A DNA stretch of 64,000 bases. Origin: Spirochaetales bacterium (lineage in GTDB: Bacteria > Spirochaetota > Spirochaetia > DSM-27196 > Alkalispirochaetaceae). A program made the position numbers and the translations under genes. How positions within the stretch are numbered: position 1 is the first letter of the stretch; each line of letters starts with the position of its first letter. Below, in pieces: positions 34,627 through 43,783 of the stretch. Where the stretch lies: positions 1-64,000 of the forward strand of contig JANQHT010000121.1 of NCBI GenBank assembly GCA_028282545.1. Direction: 5' to 3'. The notes under the pieces are model-generated. The model made no database searches. It was not told the origin of the DNA and was given only the letters and a program-made list of their open reading frames with translations.

Positions 34627-34635
34627 AAACACCCC

Positions 34636-36315
34636 ATGGCCCCAGACGCGTCACAAGCACTCATCGTGCAGGGGGACGGTACCATCCTCCTGGACGTCCA
34701 CGCCCCCGGGGCGGAAGAGGCTCGTGACGCGATTGCGCCGTTTGCGGAGCTGGAGAAGTCGCCGGAACACATGCACACCTACGTGGTCTCCCCGTTGTCC
34801 CTGTGGAACGCAGCCTCCGCGGGCCTCGGCGCCGCGGAGATCGTGGCGACGCTCGAACTCCACAGCCGGTACGACGTGCCGGGCAACGTCCGCTCCACCA
34901 TTGAAGAGACCGTCTCGCGGTACGGCTTGGTAACGATCGAAGCGACCGACGATCCGTACCGGCTGAGCCTGGTGGTGCCCGTGGAAAGCGTACGGCGGGA
35001 ACTGGCCGCGAATACCGCGCTTCAGCGCTATCTCTCACCGGCCGGAGACGATCGCTTTGCAGTGGCTCTGGTCGATCGCGGCACGGTCAAACGGGAGTTG
35101 GTACGGATCGGGTACCCGGCGCACGACTTGGCGCCGCTCGTTGAGGGTGAACGGCTCGCGGTCAACCTGCGCTCCGTCGCCGGATCGGGACGGCCCTTTT
35201 CCCTCCGCGACTACCAGCTCGAGGCGGCGCGCGCCTTCCACGGCGGCGGCAAACCGGGGACGGGGTTCGGCACGGTGGTGCTCCCCTGCGGCGCGGGGAA
35301 GACGATCATCGGTATGGCCGTCATGAATCTCGTTTCCGCAAACACGCTTATCCTGACCACCAACGTGGCCGCCGTCCACCAATGGATGGACGAACTGCTC
35401 GACAAGACGGAGATCGATCCGGACCAGATCGGAGAGTACACCGGTGAGCGGAAGGAGATTCGGCCGATAACGGTAGCCACGTACCAGATCCTCGTGTGGC
35501 GCGGCGACAGGGAGGGGCCCTTCCCGCACTTCGATATCTTCCGCCGCGGAAACTGGGGATTGATCATCTACGATGAGGTTCATCTGCTGCCGGCGCCGGT
35601 CTTTCGCGTTACCGCCGAAATCCAGGCGGTTCGGCGCCTTGGTCTCACCGCCACCCTCGTTCGCGAAGACAACCGGGAAGAGGACGTCTTCTCATTGGTG
35701 GGTCCCAAGCGGTTCGACGTTCCCTGGAAGGAGCTGGAGCAGAAGGGGTGGATCGCCGAAGCGGTGTGCTACGAGATTCGCGTGGATCTGCCCCACGATA
35801 CGCGGCTCGAGTACGCGGTGGCCGACAAGCGGCGGAAGTTTCGAATCGCCAGCGAGAACGACGTGAAAATCCCGATCGTTCGGCAGATCGTCGAGAACCA
35901 CCGGGAAGACGCGATCCTGGTAATCGGACAGTACCTGGACCAGCTCGACAAGATCGCCGCGGAGATACAGGCGCCATTGATAACGGGCAAGACGCCCAAC
36001 GCGATGCGCGAAGAGATCTACGGTCAGTTTCGAGACGGCCACGTACGGGTCATCGTGGTGTCGAAGGTGGCGAATTTCGCGATTGATCTGCCGGACGCAT
36101 CGCTTGCGATTCAGGTTTCCGGCAGCTTCGGATCACGCCAGGAGGAGGCGCAGCGACTGGGACGTATTCTCCGTCCCAAGGGCCACCGCAACGCCTACTT
36201 CTATTCGATCGTATCCAATCAGACCGTTGAAGAGGGGTTCGCCGCCCATAGGCAGCGCTTCCTTACCGAGCAGGGATACACCTACCATATCGAGCACTGG
36301 GGACACGAAGGGTGA
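34636..36315 (+). CDS. DNA repair helicase of the XPB/ERCC3 family
   Basis: A 559-residue superfamily 2 helicase. The N-terminal damage-recognition-like region (1-180) is followed by the Q-like FSLRDYQLEAARAF, motif I LPCGAGKTIIG, motif II YDEVH (DEVH box), motif III LTATLVREDNREEDV, and motif VI QRLGRILRPKG. Bacterial XPB homologues are 3'-5' DNA helicases found in actinobacteria and spirochaetes. The frame is open back to 34507 but that region is the palindromic element, so the ATG at 34636 is chosen. Its stop overlaps the next gene (GTGA), and the pair is probably a complex. Confidence 0.92.
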   Translation: MAPDASQALIVQGDGTILLDVHAPGAEEARDAIAPFAELEKSPEHMHTYVVSPLSLWNAASAGLGAAEIVATLELHSRYDVPGNVRSTIEETVSRYGLVTIEATDDPYRLSLVVPVESVRRELAANTALQRYLSPAGDDRFAVALVDRGTVKRELVRIGYPAHDLAPLVEGERLAVNLRSVAGSGRPFSLRDYQLEAARAFHGGGKPGTGFGTVVLPCGAGKTIIGMAVMNLVSANTLILTTNVAAVHQWMDELLDKTEIDPDQIGEYTGERKEIRPITVATYQILVWRGDREGPFPHFDIFRRGNWGLIIYDEVHLLPAPVFRVTAEIQAVRRLGLTATLVREDNREEDVFSLVGPKRFDVPWKELEQKGWIAEAVCYEIRVDLPHDTRLEYAVADKRRKFRIASENDVKIPIVRQIVENHREDAILVIGQYLDQLDKIAAEIQAPLITGKTPNAMREEIYGQFRDGHVRVIVVSKVANFAIDLPDASLAIQVSGSFGSRQEEAQRLGRILRPKGHRNAYFYSIVSNQTVEEGFAAHRQRFLTEQGYTYHIEHWGHEG

Positions 36316-38303
36316 ACGAGTTTGAGGAGTACCTGCTTCGTCTGTCCGACTCGAGTTTTTTTGCCCTCTACCGGAACTACCTGGGACCGGAAAAGAGCCC
36401 GGTGCGGAAACACGCCCTCATCCGGGAACTCCGCGCCTTTTTTTCGCGCCCAAAAACGGTAGACCGGGTTTTCTCGTACATCGACGACGAGGAAACGGAG
36501 ATACTCGCCGCCGTTGACCTCCTCCCTGCGCCGGGCACCGATGCGCTGGTTCGCTTCTTCGACGGTGAGCCGGGGCCCGCCTCCATCCAACGTCTGCTTT
36601 CGAACCTCCTGGATCGCATGGTCCTCATTCGTGACGGTTCAGGGCTGCCCCGCCTCAACCCGCTCATCGCCGCGGAGATCCGTTCCCGCGTAACCGACAA
36701 CTATCAACTGGTTCGATTCGTTCCCGACCGGGAAACGGCGGCGACGCAACGGGCCGGGCCGTGGATGACGGTGAACCTCGCCTGTGCGTTACGTTCGTTC
36801 CTCGCGTGGAGCGGGACGGTGTTCACACGGTCCGGTGCGGTGCGGCGTTCGGCGCGTAACGCCCTGGACGAGGCCTTTCCCGCTCTCTTTGCCGCGGACG
36901 CGGAAGGAGAGTCCCGGTTTGCCCGGGCGATAGAGGTGCTCTCGCGCCTGGGCCTGGTGGAACGGGACGACGAGGGAAACGTGACACCGGTCGACGTCAC
37001 CTGGGAGGAACTGGGTGACCTGCCCTATGAGTGGGTCAATCTGCTGCTCTGGTCCGCACCGCTCGCGGAGTCGGTAGAGGCGGCGCTCGAAACGGGCAAC
37101 ACCCTGCGCGACCTCTTTGCGCAATGGCCCGACGGGACGGGCCTGGATCGCCGCGGTTTCCGGCGCGCCGTGATGCTCATTGAGCCGGCGACGCAGATCG
37201 AGACGGGCGCGGTAGACCTTCTGGTCGAACTGGGCGTACTCGTAGAGATTGACTCCCGTTTGTGGCTCCCCGACGCGACGCGTCGCGTCCTGGCAACGAC
37301 ACCCGATCCGAGCAACATCGTCCTGCAGGCCAACATGGAGGTGGTGTTCACGGATGCCCCGCCCGTGGCGACCGCTTTCGCGCTTTCGGAGGTGTGCGAG
37401 ATCGTGGCGTACGACCGCGCGCCGCACTTTGTCCTCACGGAGCGCTCGGTGATGCGCGCCTATCAAAGCCGGGGGTCCGCGCTGCCGCTGCTCCAAGGGG
37501 TCGCGGCGCTCCCGCAAAACGTGCGCTTCAACGTTTCCCGCTGGGAAGAGCGGGCGCGATCCGTCCGTATCCGGCGGGCGGTCGTTCTCCAGGTGAGCGA
37601 TGAGGCCGCACGTATGGTCGCCGCATCCCCCACCATGGCGGATCTCGGCGCCGAGGCGATAGGCAAGAACATCTTTCTCTTTCCGGAGGGGAGCGCGGAT
37701 CGCCTGGAGGCGGCGCTCCGTGACATGGGCGTTTCGGCGATCGTGGAGTCAACGCGAGGCGACCCCGGGAGCGACGTTCCCCACTTCGCGCGGCTGGCCG
37801 AGCGTTACCGGCAGTCACAGCTCTTTAGGAGCGTACCGGGTTTCACGCCGGCGGAGAACGAGACGACTCCCGCCAAGAGGGACGTTGCGTCGCCGCACGA
37901 TCTCGACGCTGCCCTGGAAAAACTCGAACACGACGAAGGAGCGCGACGAGAGCTCTCTCTCAGGATCGATCGAAAGCTGATCCTCTTCCCGGAACAACTG
38001 CAGAACCCGGCGGGAGGCGGTGCGCTCACGGAGGCACGGGGCCTGGATTACCTGGGGAAAGTACGGATCATCGAGCAGGCCATCGCCGACGATGACCTGC
38101 TGGAGGCCGTGTTCCGCGCCGGAGAAGGTACTCCGGAACGCATTCTCTGCCGGCCGTTGGAGCTCGACCGGACCGGTGATGATCTCATGGTTCGGGGCAG
38201 ACGGGAACCGGACGGCAAGGCGGTTCGCATCCGCGTCCGGCGTATCTCGGTGGTCAGGCGGTTCAGCGGAACGCTGATTCGGGAGTTCAGAGAGAACCGG
38301 TAA
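36312..38303 (+). CDS. XPB/Ssl2 helicase-associated domain protein
   Basis: A 663-residue protein without helicase motifs. It resembles the helicase-associated (Helicase_C_3) proteins encoded next to bacterial XPB: N-terminal winged-helix-like repeats (1-330), then a conserved domain around NIVLQANMEVVFTDAPPVATAFALSEVCEIVAYDRAPHFVLTERSVMRAYQ (one continuous block) and a C-terminal WYL-like region (LGKVRIIEQAIADDD to RRISVVRRFSG). It starts with GTG overlapping the helicase stop, so it is made in proportion to it. It probably regulates or targets the helicase. Its last 17 bases overlap the tail of aroDE. Confidence 0.8.
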   Translation: MNEFEEYLLRLSDSSFFALYRNYLGPEKSPVRKHALIRELRAFFSRPKTVDRVFSYIDDEETEILAAVDLLPAPGTDALVRFFDGEPGPASIQRLLSNLLDRMVLIRDGSGLPRLNPLIAAEIRSRVTDNYQLVRFVPDRETAATQRAGPWMTVNLACALRSFLAWSGTVFTRSGAVRRSARNALDEAFPALFAADAEGESRFARAIEVLSRLGLVERDDEGNVTPVDVTWEELGDLPYEWVNLLLWSAPLAESVEAALETGNTLRDLFAQWPDGTGLDRRGFRRAVMLIEPATQIETGAVDLLVELGVLVEIDSRLWLPDATRRVLATTPDPSNIVLQANMEVVFTDAPPVATAFALSEVCEIVAYDRAPHFVLTERSVMRAYQSRGSALPLLQGVAALPQNVRFNVSRWEERARSVRIRRAVVLQVSDEAARMVAASPTMADLGAEAIGKNIFLFPEGSADRLEAALRDMGVSAIVESTRGDPGSDVPHFARLAERYRQSQLFRSVPGFTPAENETTPAKRDVASPHDLDAALEKLEHDEGARRELSLRIDRKLILFPEQLQNPAGGGALTEARGLDYLGKVRIIEQAIADDDLLEAVFRAGEGTPERILCRPLELDRTGDDLMVRGRREPDGKAVRIRVRRISVVRRFSGTLIREFRENR

Positions 38304-39750
38304 AGAGCCGGTACTGGAGCGCGGCCTGCGCCGCGAACATCCTCGTTCCGGGAATAACGGTACAACCGGCGCGGGCGGCGCGCCGGAGAAAACGCGTCTC
38401 CTCCGGCGTATAGATGATGTCGTAGACGACCTCGTTCCCGGAAAATCGGTACGCCGGGACCGGATCCACATAGACGCGGGGTTCCATTCCGACCGACGTG
38501 GTCTGCACGACGATATCGGGTTTCACGTCATCGAAGGGGCCTTTTAGGGGCAGCACGGAACTCTCACGTAGGCCGAACTCAGCGGCGAGACGGGCGGCGC
38601 GCGCCGGCGTGCGGTTACAGATGGTCACGTCGATTTTCCGGCCGGTCAGCGCCGCCACTACAGCGCGCGCCGCGCCCCCGGCACCGACAACCAAGGCGCG
38701 GTGCAAGGGCCGCTCCGGCAGGGCGGATAGGAACCCGTCAACGTCCGTGTTGTACGCGCGCCACCCCCGGTCTATCCCGGTGCGGATGAGCGTGTTTGCA
38801 GCCCCGACCCGCACCGCAGTGTCCGCTCGCTCCCGGGCTGCCGCCAGGGCGGCCTCCTTGTGCGGCACCGTTACGGAGGCGCCGTGTATGGGAAGTTCCC
38901 GAGCGAGCGCTTCGAACTCGTCGAATGCGTCGGCGCGGACCGGAAGGTACACCGCCTCGATCCCGTCCGCGGCGAGACGGGCGTTGTGGTACGCCGGCGA
39001 CCGGGAGTGGGCCACGGGTGCGCCAAGAACGGCGAAGAGCCGCCACCCCGGTCCGGCGGTCCCCACACGAAAGAGGTTTCGAAGCTCCTCCGGTCCGAAG
39101 TGCCCCGGCGCCGCGCCGGCTCCATCGGCGGCCGATGAGTAACTCCACTCAGAGCGCAGAATCCAGGGCGCCGCCCGCGTCAGGAGGCCGTACTCGCCCA
39201 TACCGAGAATGACGCGGCGCGGTTCGCCCTCCGGGAGACCCCGGGCCGCCCGCACCAGTCGCACCACATCGGTTGCGGATCGCGGCGCGACGGCGAGTTT
39301 CGCCACGTCGCCCGGTTCGCACTCATCCGCGAGGCGATGCAGGACGCCGTCGAGATCCTCCGGCACGCCGGTAGCGTCGTGAAGCGAACGAACTATGGAA
39401 GCGCCGTTCCCCCGGGCAGCCTCCAGAACGACTCCACCGGCGAATCCCGTCTCGAGGTCCACGTAGTCGGGCTTGAGCGCCGTGAGTACGGCGGTGAAAA
39501 GACGCCGGCGCCCCGTCTCGTCGCTGCACGGCCACGCACCCAGGTCATCGTCGCGACGAATCGTGGCGATCCACCGGCGTCCATAAAGGCGCGGGAGGAT
39601 GTCGGCGCGAATCAGGTCGAGTTCGTCCGGACCGGGAAGGGTCGAGAGCAGATCAAAGCGCAGCTCGAACATGTCGGCGGCACCTCCGTGCTCTTTCACC
39701 TGTTTCGACCAGCCTTGAACGGTATCCGCCGTCAGACAGAGACAAACCAT
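38287..39750 (-). CDS. aroDE: Bifunctional 3-dehydroquinate dehydratase / shikimate dehydrogenase
   Basis: A 487-residue fusion for two consecutive shikimate-pathway steps. Residues 1-215 are type I dehydroquinase (FELRFDLLS, SLHDATGVPEDL with the catalytic His, VAKLAVAP with the Schiff-base Lys). Residues 225-487 are NADPH-dependent shikimate dehydrogenase (GAPVAHSRSPAYHNA, SVTVPHKEAAL with the catalytic Lys, VGAGGAARAVVAAL). The order AroD-AroE is the plant/chlamydia/spirochaete type. Start at the ATG at 39750; the upstream extension to 39807 runs into the hydrogenase terminator. Monocistronic as far as can be seen. Confidence 0.93.
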   Translation of the reverse strand: MVCLCLTADTVQGWSKQVKEHGGAADMFELRFDLLSTLPGPDELDLIRADILPRLYGRRWIATIRRDDDLGAWPCSDETGRRRLFTAVLTALKPDYVDLETGFAGGVVLEAARGNGASIVRSLHDATGVPEDLDGVLHRLADECEPGDVAKLAVAPRSATDVVRLVRAARGLPEGEPRRVILGMGEYGLLTRAAPWILRSEWSYSSAADGAGAAPGHFGPEELRNLFRVGTAGPGWRLFAVLGAPVAHSRSPAYHNARLAADGIEAVYLPVRADAFDEFEALARELPIHGASVTVPHKEAALAAARERADTAVRVGAANTLIRTGIDRGWRAYNTDVDGFLSALPERPLHRALVVGAGGAARAVVAALTGRKIDVTICNRTPARAARLAAEFGLRESSVLPLKGPFDDVKPDIVVQTTSVGMEPRVYVDPVPAYRFSGNEVVYDIIYTPEETRFLRRAARAGCTVIPGTRMFAAQAALQYRLFTGSL

Positions 39751-39763
39751 GCGATCACTGTGC

Positions 39764-39797
39764 AAAAAAAAGCCGGCCCCTGCAACGAGGAGCCGGC
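39764..39797 (-). terminator. Rho-independent terminator of the hydrogenase operon
   Basis: Minus strand: GCCGGC arms (39797-39792 and 39777-39772, extended by TCC/GGG-type pairs) followed by eight T residues (39771-39764), 20 bases after the HydA stop. Confidence 0.88.
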
Positions 39798-39816
39798 ACG
39801 CAAACAAACAAAGTAC

Positions 39817-41568
39817 CTACTTGGAGTAGATCGGACGTGGTGTGTAATGCGTATGCAGGTACTTGTGTGACTTTTCGCTCAAAGGCTCCCCGAGGAACTC
39901 GTCGTAGATCGCCTTGATCTGCGGGTTGTGGTGAGAACAGCGGTACGTCGACTGTACGTCGTCGCGATAGATCCCGGCGATGCGCTTCAGGCGCACCTCG
40001 TCGGTAGCCCCGTAGGGCTGGCCCCCGCCGGCGATGCACCCACCGCGACACGCCATAATCTCGATGAAGTGCCACGGAGGATCCTCCCCCTTCCGCTTCG
40101 CTTCCATAACCGCGTCCACGACTCGCTTGGCGTTGCCCATCTGGTGTGCCACAGCGACGCGGACCTCGGTGCCTTCGACGTCGATGACCGACTCTTTGAC
40201 GCCCTCCATGCCGCGCACCGCTTCGAAATCGACCTTCTCCAGTTCCTTGCCCGTCACGAGGTGGTACGCCGTTCGCAAGGCCGCTTCCATGACACCGCCC
40301 GACGCTCCGAAGATCGTACCCGCGCCGGTGTAGATGCCGAGCGCCTCGTCGACCTCTTCATCGGGAAGGTTGCGGAAATCGATACCGGCCGATTTGATCA
40401 TTCGCGCCAGCTCACGGGTGGTGATCGAATAGTCGATATCCTGGCAGCCGGAGCTGTACATGTCGTCACCGCGAGCGATCTCGTACTTCTTCGAGGTACA
40501 GGGCATCACCGAGGTCATGAAGATGTCGCACGGGCCTTTGCCGATCTTCTGTGCGTAGTACGTCTTGGCCATCGATGCCAGCATCATCTGCGGGCTCTTG
40601 GCCGTGGAGAAGTTCGGAATGAGTTCGTGGTAGTACTTCTCCATGTAGTCGACCCAACTGGGGCAACAGGTAGTGATCAGCGGGATCTCGCCCTCCCCGT
40701 GAACAAAGCGTCGTACGAACTCGGAACCCTCTTCCATGATGGTCAGGTCCGCCGCCCAGTTCGTGTCGAAGACGACGTCGAAGCCGAGGCGCCGGAGCGC
40801 CGCGTACAGTTTGCCCGTCTGGATATCGCCCGGTTCATAGCCGAACTCTTCGCCGATGGCAACACGGACGGCCGGAGCAACCTGCGCGACACTCACCCGG
40901 TTCTCGTCCCGGAGACCTTCGAGGACGGCGCGCGTATGATCGTGTTCGTAGATCGCACCTACGGGGCAGTGGGCGGAACACTGCCCGCACTTGATACAGG
41001 GGCTGTCGTTGAGCGCGATGTCGCCCGCCGGCGCCATGCGCGTCTCGTCGCCGCGACCAATGAACTCGAGGGCCCATACATCCTGCATGCCCTGACAGAC
41101 GGCGACACAGCGCCCGCATTTCACGCACTTCTCGGGGTCGAGGACGATCGACGGCGTCGACTTGTCCGCTTCGATCTCAGGGACGTTCATCTCAAACGGC
41201 ATCTCGCGAATGCCGAAATCTGCCGCGAGGCGCTGCAATTCGCAATTCTGGTTGCGCGGGCACGTGAGGCAACTGTTGGGGTGCGTCGAGAGGATCAGCT
41301 CGATCACCGTCTTGCGTACTTGGTGCAGTTCCGCGTCGTGCGTGATGTACGCCATTCCCTCGCCGGCGGCGGTCGCGCAGGCGCGCACCATCTTGGGACT
41401 GTTTTCGATCTTCACGACACAGATTCCGCACGCCGCCCACGCCGGGAGATCCGGATGGTAGCAGAGGATCGGGATGTTCACGTTGACCGTCTTGGCGGCC
41501 TGGAGAATGCTCGTTCCCTGCGGAACGGTTACGGTAACGCCGTTTATGGTGCAGTTCACTTCTTTCAT
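39817..41568 (-). CDS. hydA: NAD-linked [FeFe]-hydrogenase, catalytic subunit
   Basis: A 583-residue group A [FeFe]-hydrogenase. The N-terminal ferredoxin domain has C-x10-CxxC-x13-C ([2Fe-2S]); HPNSCLTCPRNQNC is the His-ligated [4Fe-4S] site; CVKCGRCVAVC and CIKCGQCSAHCPVGA bind two [4Fe-4S] clusters. The H-cluster motifs are complete: TTCCPSW (L1), MPCTSKKYE (L2), EIMACRGGCIAGGGQP (L3). It lacks an extra C-terminal [2Fe-2S] domain. The start is the ATG at 41568, 14 bases after the HydB stop. With HydB and HydC it would evolve H2 from NADH, probably with reduced ferredoxin (bifurcation inferred). Maturases are not in the window. Confidence 0.96.
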   Translation of the reverse strand: MKEVNCTINGVTVTVPQGTSILQAAKTVNVNIPILCYHPDLPAWAACGICVVKIENSPKMVRACATAAGEGMAYITHDAELHQVRKTVIELILSTHPNSCLTCPRNQNCELQRLAADFGIREMPFEMNVPEIEADKSTPSIVLDPEKCVKCGRCVAVCQGMQDVWALEFIGRGDETRMAPAGDIALNDSPCIKCGQCSAHCPVGAIYEHDHTRAVLEGLRDENRVSVAQVAPAVRVAIGEEFGYEPGDIQTGKLYAALRRLGFDVVFDTNWAADLTIMEEGSEFVRRFVHGEGEIPLITTCCPSWVDYMEKYYHELIPNFSTAKSPQMMLASMAKTYYAQKIGKGPCDIFMTSVMPCTSKKYEIARGDDMYSSGCQDIDYSITTRELARMIKSAGIDFRNLPDEEVDEALGIYTGAGTIFGASGGVMEAALRTAYHLVTGKELEKVDFEAVRGMEGVKESVIDVEGTEVRVAVAHQMGNAKRVVDAVMEAKRKGEDPPWHFIEIMACRGGCIAGGGQPYGATDEVRLKRIAGIYRDDVQSTYRCSHHNPQIKAIYDEFLGEPLSEKSHKYLHTHYTPRPIYSK

Positions 41569-41582
41569 CTTCCCGTCCTCCC

Positions 41583-43373
41583 TTAGCGACGAATCACCGC
41601 GCCGAACTTGCACGCGTCGAAACACTCACCGCACTTGATGCAGCCGTTCTGATCGATGACGTGTACCTCTTTGCGCTCGCCGGCGATGACGTTGACGGGA
41701 CAACGACGGGCGCAGAGCGTGCAACCGATGCACTTCTCGGGGTCGATGTAGTACTGGATGAGGCCCTTGCAGACTCCCGCGGGACACCGGCCTTCCTTGA
41801 CGTGCGCCCCGATCTCTTCGGGGAAGTACTTGATGACGGAGAGCACCGGATTGGGCGCCGTCTGCCCCAAGCCACAGAGGGAGGCGCGTTTCATCGCCTG
41901 GCCGATGTCTTCGATGCGCCCGAAGTCTTCCTCTTCCGCGGTACCTTTGGCCATTCGGTCCAGGATGTTGTAGAGCTTGCGGCCACCCACGCGACAGGGC
42001 GCGCACTTTCCGCACGACTCTTCGACGGTAAACTCGAGGTAGAACTTGGCCACGTCGAGCATACAGTCGTCTTCGTCCATGACGATCATTCCGCCCGATC
42101 CCATGATCGAGCCGAGCTCCTGGAGGTGTTCGTAGTCGATCGGTGTGTCGAGATAGTCCGCCGTAATGACCCCGCCCGAGGGACCACCCGTCTGAACCGC
42201 CTTGAACGCCCGGCCGTCGGGGATACCACCGCCGATGTTGTAGATGATGTCCCGGAGCGTTGTTCCCATGGGAACTTCCACGAGACCGCTGTTCTTGATC
42301 TTCCCGGTGAGTGCGAAGACCTTTGTCCCGCGGCTCTTCTCGGTACCCACCTTCGCGAACCACTCGCCTCCACGGCTGATGATGACGGGAATGTTCGCCA
42401 GCGTCTCCACGTTGTTGATAACGGTCGGTTTCTCCCAGAGCCCCTTGACGGCCGGGAAGGGAGGCCGCGGGATCGGCATTCCCCGTTTCCCTTCGATGGA
42501 GGCGAGCAGGGCCGTCTCTTCACCGCAGACAAAGGCGCCGGCCCCGAGTCGTATCTCGATAGTAAATGAGAAATCGGTCCCGAGGATGTTATCGCCGAGG
42601 AGTCCCGCTTCGGTCGCCTGCTTGATCGCGACCTCGAGACGATGGATCGCAAGGGGATACTCGGCGCGGCAGTAGACAAAACCGGTGTCGGCGCCGCAGG
42701 TGTATCCGGCGATCGCCATCGCTTCGATGATGCTGTGCGGGTCACCTTCAAGGACGCTGCGGTCCATGTACGCGCCGGGGTCGCCCTCATCGGCGTTACA
42801 GACGACGTATTTCTGGTCCGCCTCAACAGCCTTACTGAAGCCCCATTTTTGCCAGGTCGGGAAACCCGCGCCGCCGCGGCCGCGGAGACCCGACTCCTTG
42901 AGCTCTTCGATGATGTCGTCCGGCGTCATCCCCCCGGTAAGCGCCCTCTCCAGCGCCAGGTATCCGTCGCGGGCGATGTACTCGTCGATGTTCTCGGGAT
43001 CGATGAAACCGCAGTTACGGAGCACGATCCGGAACTGCTTCTGGTAGAAGCTGATGTCGTCCACCTTGGCGTGGACCTTGCTGTCCTCTTCCTTGTAGAG
43101 CAGACGGTCCACCTGGCGGCCCTTGACGATATGCTCGGAGACGATTTCCGCCGCGTCGGCCGGTTTGACGCCAACGTAGAACGACTCCTCGGGGAGAACC
43201 TTGACGATCGGCCCCTGTTCGCAGAAGCCAAAGCACCCCGTCTTCACGAGCTGCACGTCGTCGCGAATCCCTTCCTGGTCGAGCGCTTTCGCGAGTTCTC
43301 CGAAGAGATCGTCGGCCTTGCTCGAAACACAGCCGGTGCCGCCGCAGACCAGTACGTAATGATGAAACGCCAT
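41583..43373 (-). CDS. hydB: Hydrogenase NADH-binding subunit (NuoF-like)
   Basis: A 596-residue flavoprotein. An N-terminal thioredoxin-like [2Fe-2S] domain (VLVCGGTGCVSSKAD; KTGCFGFCEQGP) is followed by the NuoF core with FMN/NADH sites (SGLRGRGGAGFPTWQKW, CNADEGDPGAYMDR), the [4Fe-4S] site ESCGKCAPCRVGGRKL, and a C-terminal 2x[4Fe-4S] ferredoxin (CIGCTLCARRCPVNV, CIKCGECFDACKFGA). It transfers electrons between NAD(H) and the hydrogenase. Second last gene of the operon, 11 bases after the preceding gene. Confidence 0.95.
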   Translation of the reverse strand: MAFHHYVLVCGGTGCVSSKADDLFGELAKALDQEGIRDDVQLVKTGCFGFCEQGPIVKVLPEESFYVGVKPADAAEIVSEHIVKGRQVDRLLYKEEDSKVHAKVDDISFYQKQFRIVLRNCGFIDPENIDEYIARDGYLALERALTGGMTPDDIIEELKESGLRGRGGAGFPTWQKWGFSKAVEADQKYVVCNADEGDPGAYMDRSVLEGDPHSIIEAMAIAGYTCGADTGFVYCRAEYPLAIHRLEVAIKQATEAGLLGDNILGTDFSFTIEIRLGAGAFVCGEETALLASIEGKRGMPIPRPPFPAVKGLWEKPTVINNVETLANIPVIISRGGEWFAKVGTEKSRGTKVFALTGKIKNSGLVEVPMGTTLRDIIYNIGGGIPDGRAFKAVQTGGPSGGVITADYLDTPIDYEHLQELGSIMGSGGMIVMDEDDCMLDVAKFYLEFTVEESCGKCAPCRVGGRKLYNILDRMAKGTAEEEDFGRIEDIGQAMKRASLCGLGQTAPNPVLSVIKYFPEEIGAHVKEGRCPAGVCKGLIQYYIDPEKCIGCTLCARRCPVNVIAGERKEVHVIDQNGCIKCGECFDACKFGAVIRR

Positions 43374-43384
43374 CCCGCCCTCCT

Positions 43385-43783
43385 CTATTCGGTGCCTTCG
43401 ACGATGTCCGCTGCGGGGCGATCGTAGATGTGCTCGTTGATAAGCTGCTTTCCGAGGATGTGCTTCCGGACGATCTTGCGCGCCACCTCTTCGTCGACGT
43501 TTCCGTAGATCACGGTGGGCATCTCCGGAACGGCCACTTCCACGGTGGGCTCCGCGAAATCGAGTCCCATACCGCCCACCTGGCGGACCGACACGTTGGT
43601 CAGGCCCTGATCGGAGAGTTCATCCACGAAGGCCTGGAGCGTCTTCTTCGCGCCATTGGCTATGCCGCTGGTACCCATTCCCACGACCACGTGGATGCTC
43701 TTGTTGTCCGGCGAACGCAGGTCCAACTCTTTCTTCTTGGATTCCCGGAGCTTTCTGAGTTCGTCAAGGGTCATTTTGGCCAT
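43385..43783 (-). CDS. HndB-like thioredoxin-fold hydrogenase protein lacking all cysteines
   Basis: A 132-residue protein with a charged N-terminal helix (LDELRKLRESKKKELDLR) and a thioredoxin-like fold. The family, the small '(2Fe-2S) ferredoxin-like' protein of clostridial hydrogenase operons, normally has Cys in a GMGTCGIA-type loop and in a TGCIGLCE-type loop. Here these read VGMGTSGIANGA and QVGGMGLDFAEP, and the whole protein contains no Cys, so it cannot bind a [2Fe-2S] cluster in the usual way. The ATG at 43783 follows AGGAGG; a much longer open frame upstream is the out-of-frame ATPase gene, which overlaps it by 20 bases. Probably a structural subunit. Confidence 0.78.
   Translation of the reverse strand: MAKMTLDELRKLRESKKKELDLRSPDNKSIHVVVGMGTSGIANGAKKTLQAFVDELSDQGLTNVSVRQVGGMGLDFAEPTVEVAVPEMPTVIYGNVDEEVARKIVRKHILGKQLINEHIYDRPAADIVEGTE

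Noticed and set aside
34507-34635. N-terminal extension of the XPB helicase
   Set aside because: The extra 43 codons lie in and beside the palindromic repeat element, and a promoter can be placed at 34598-34626, inside the extension.
39928-41586. Plus-strand open frame of 552 codons opposite hydA
   Set aside because: It is antisense to an unambiguous [FeFe]-hydrogenase gene, its translation is rich in Arg/Asp/His with no domain, and such shadow frames are expected in GC-rich DNA.
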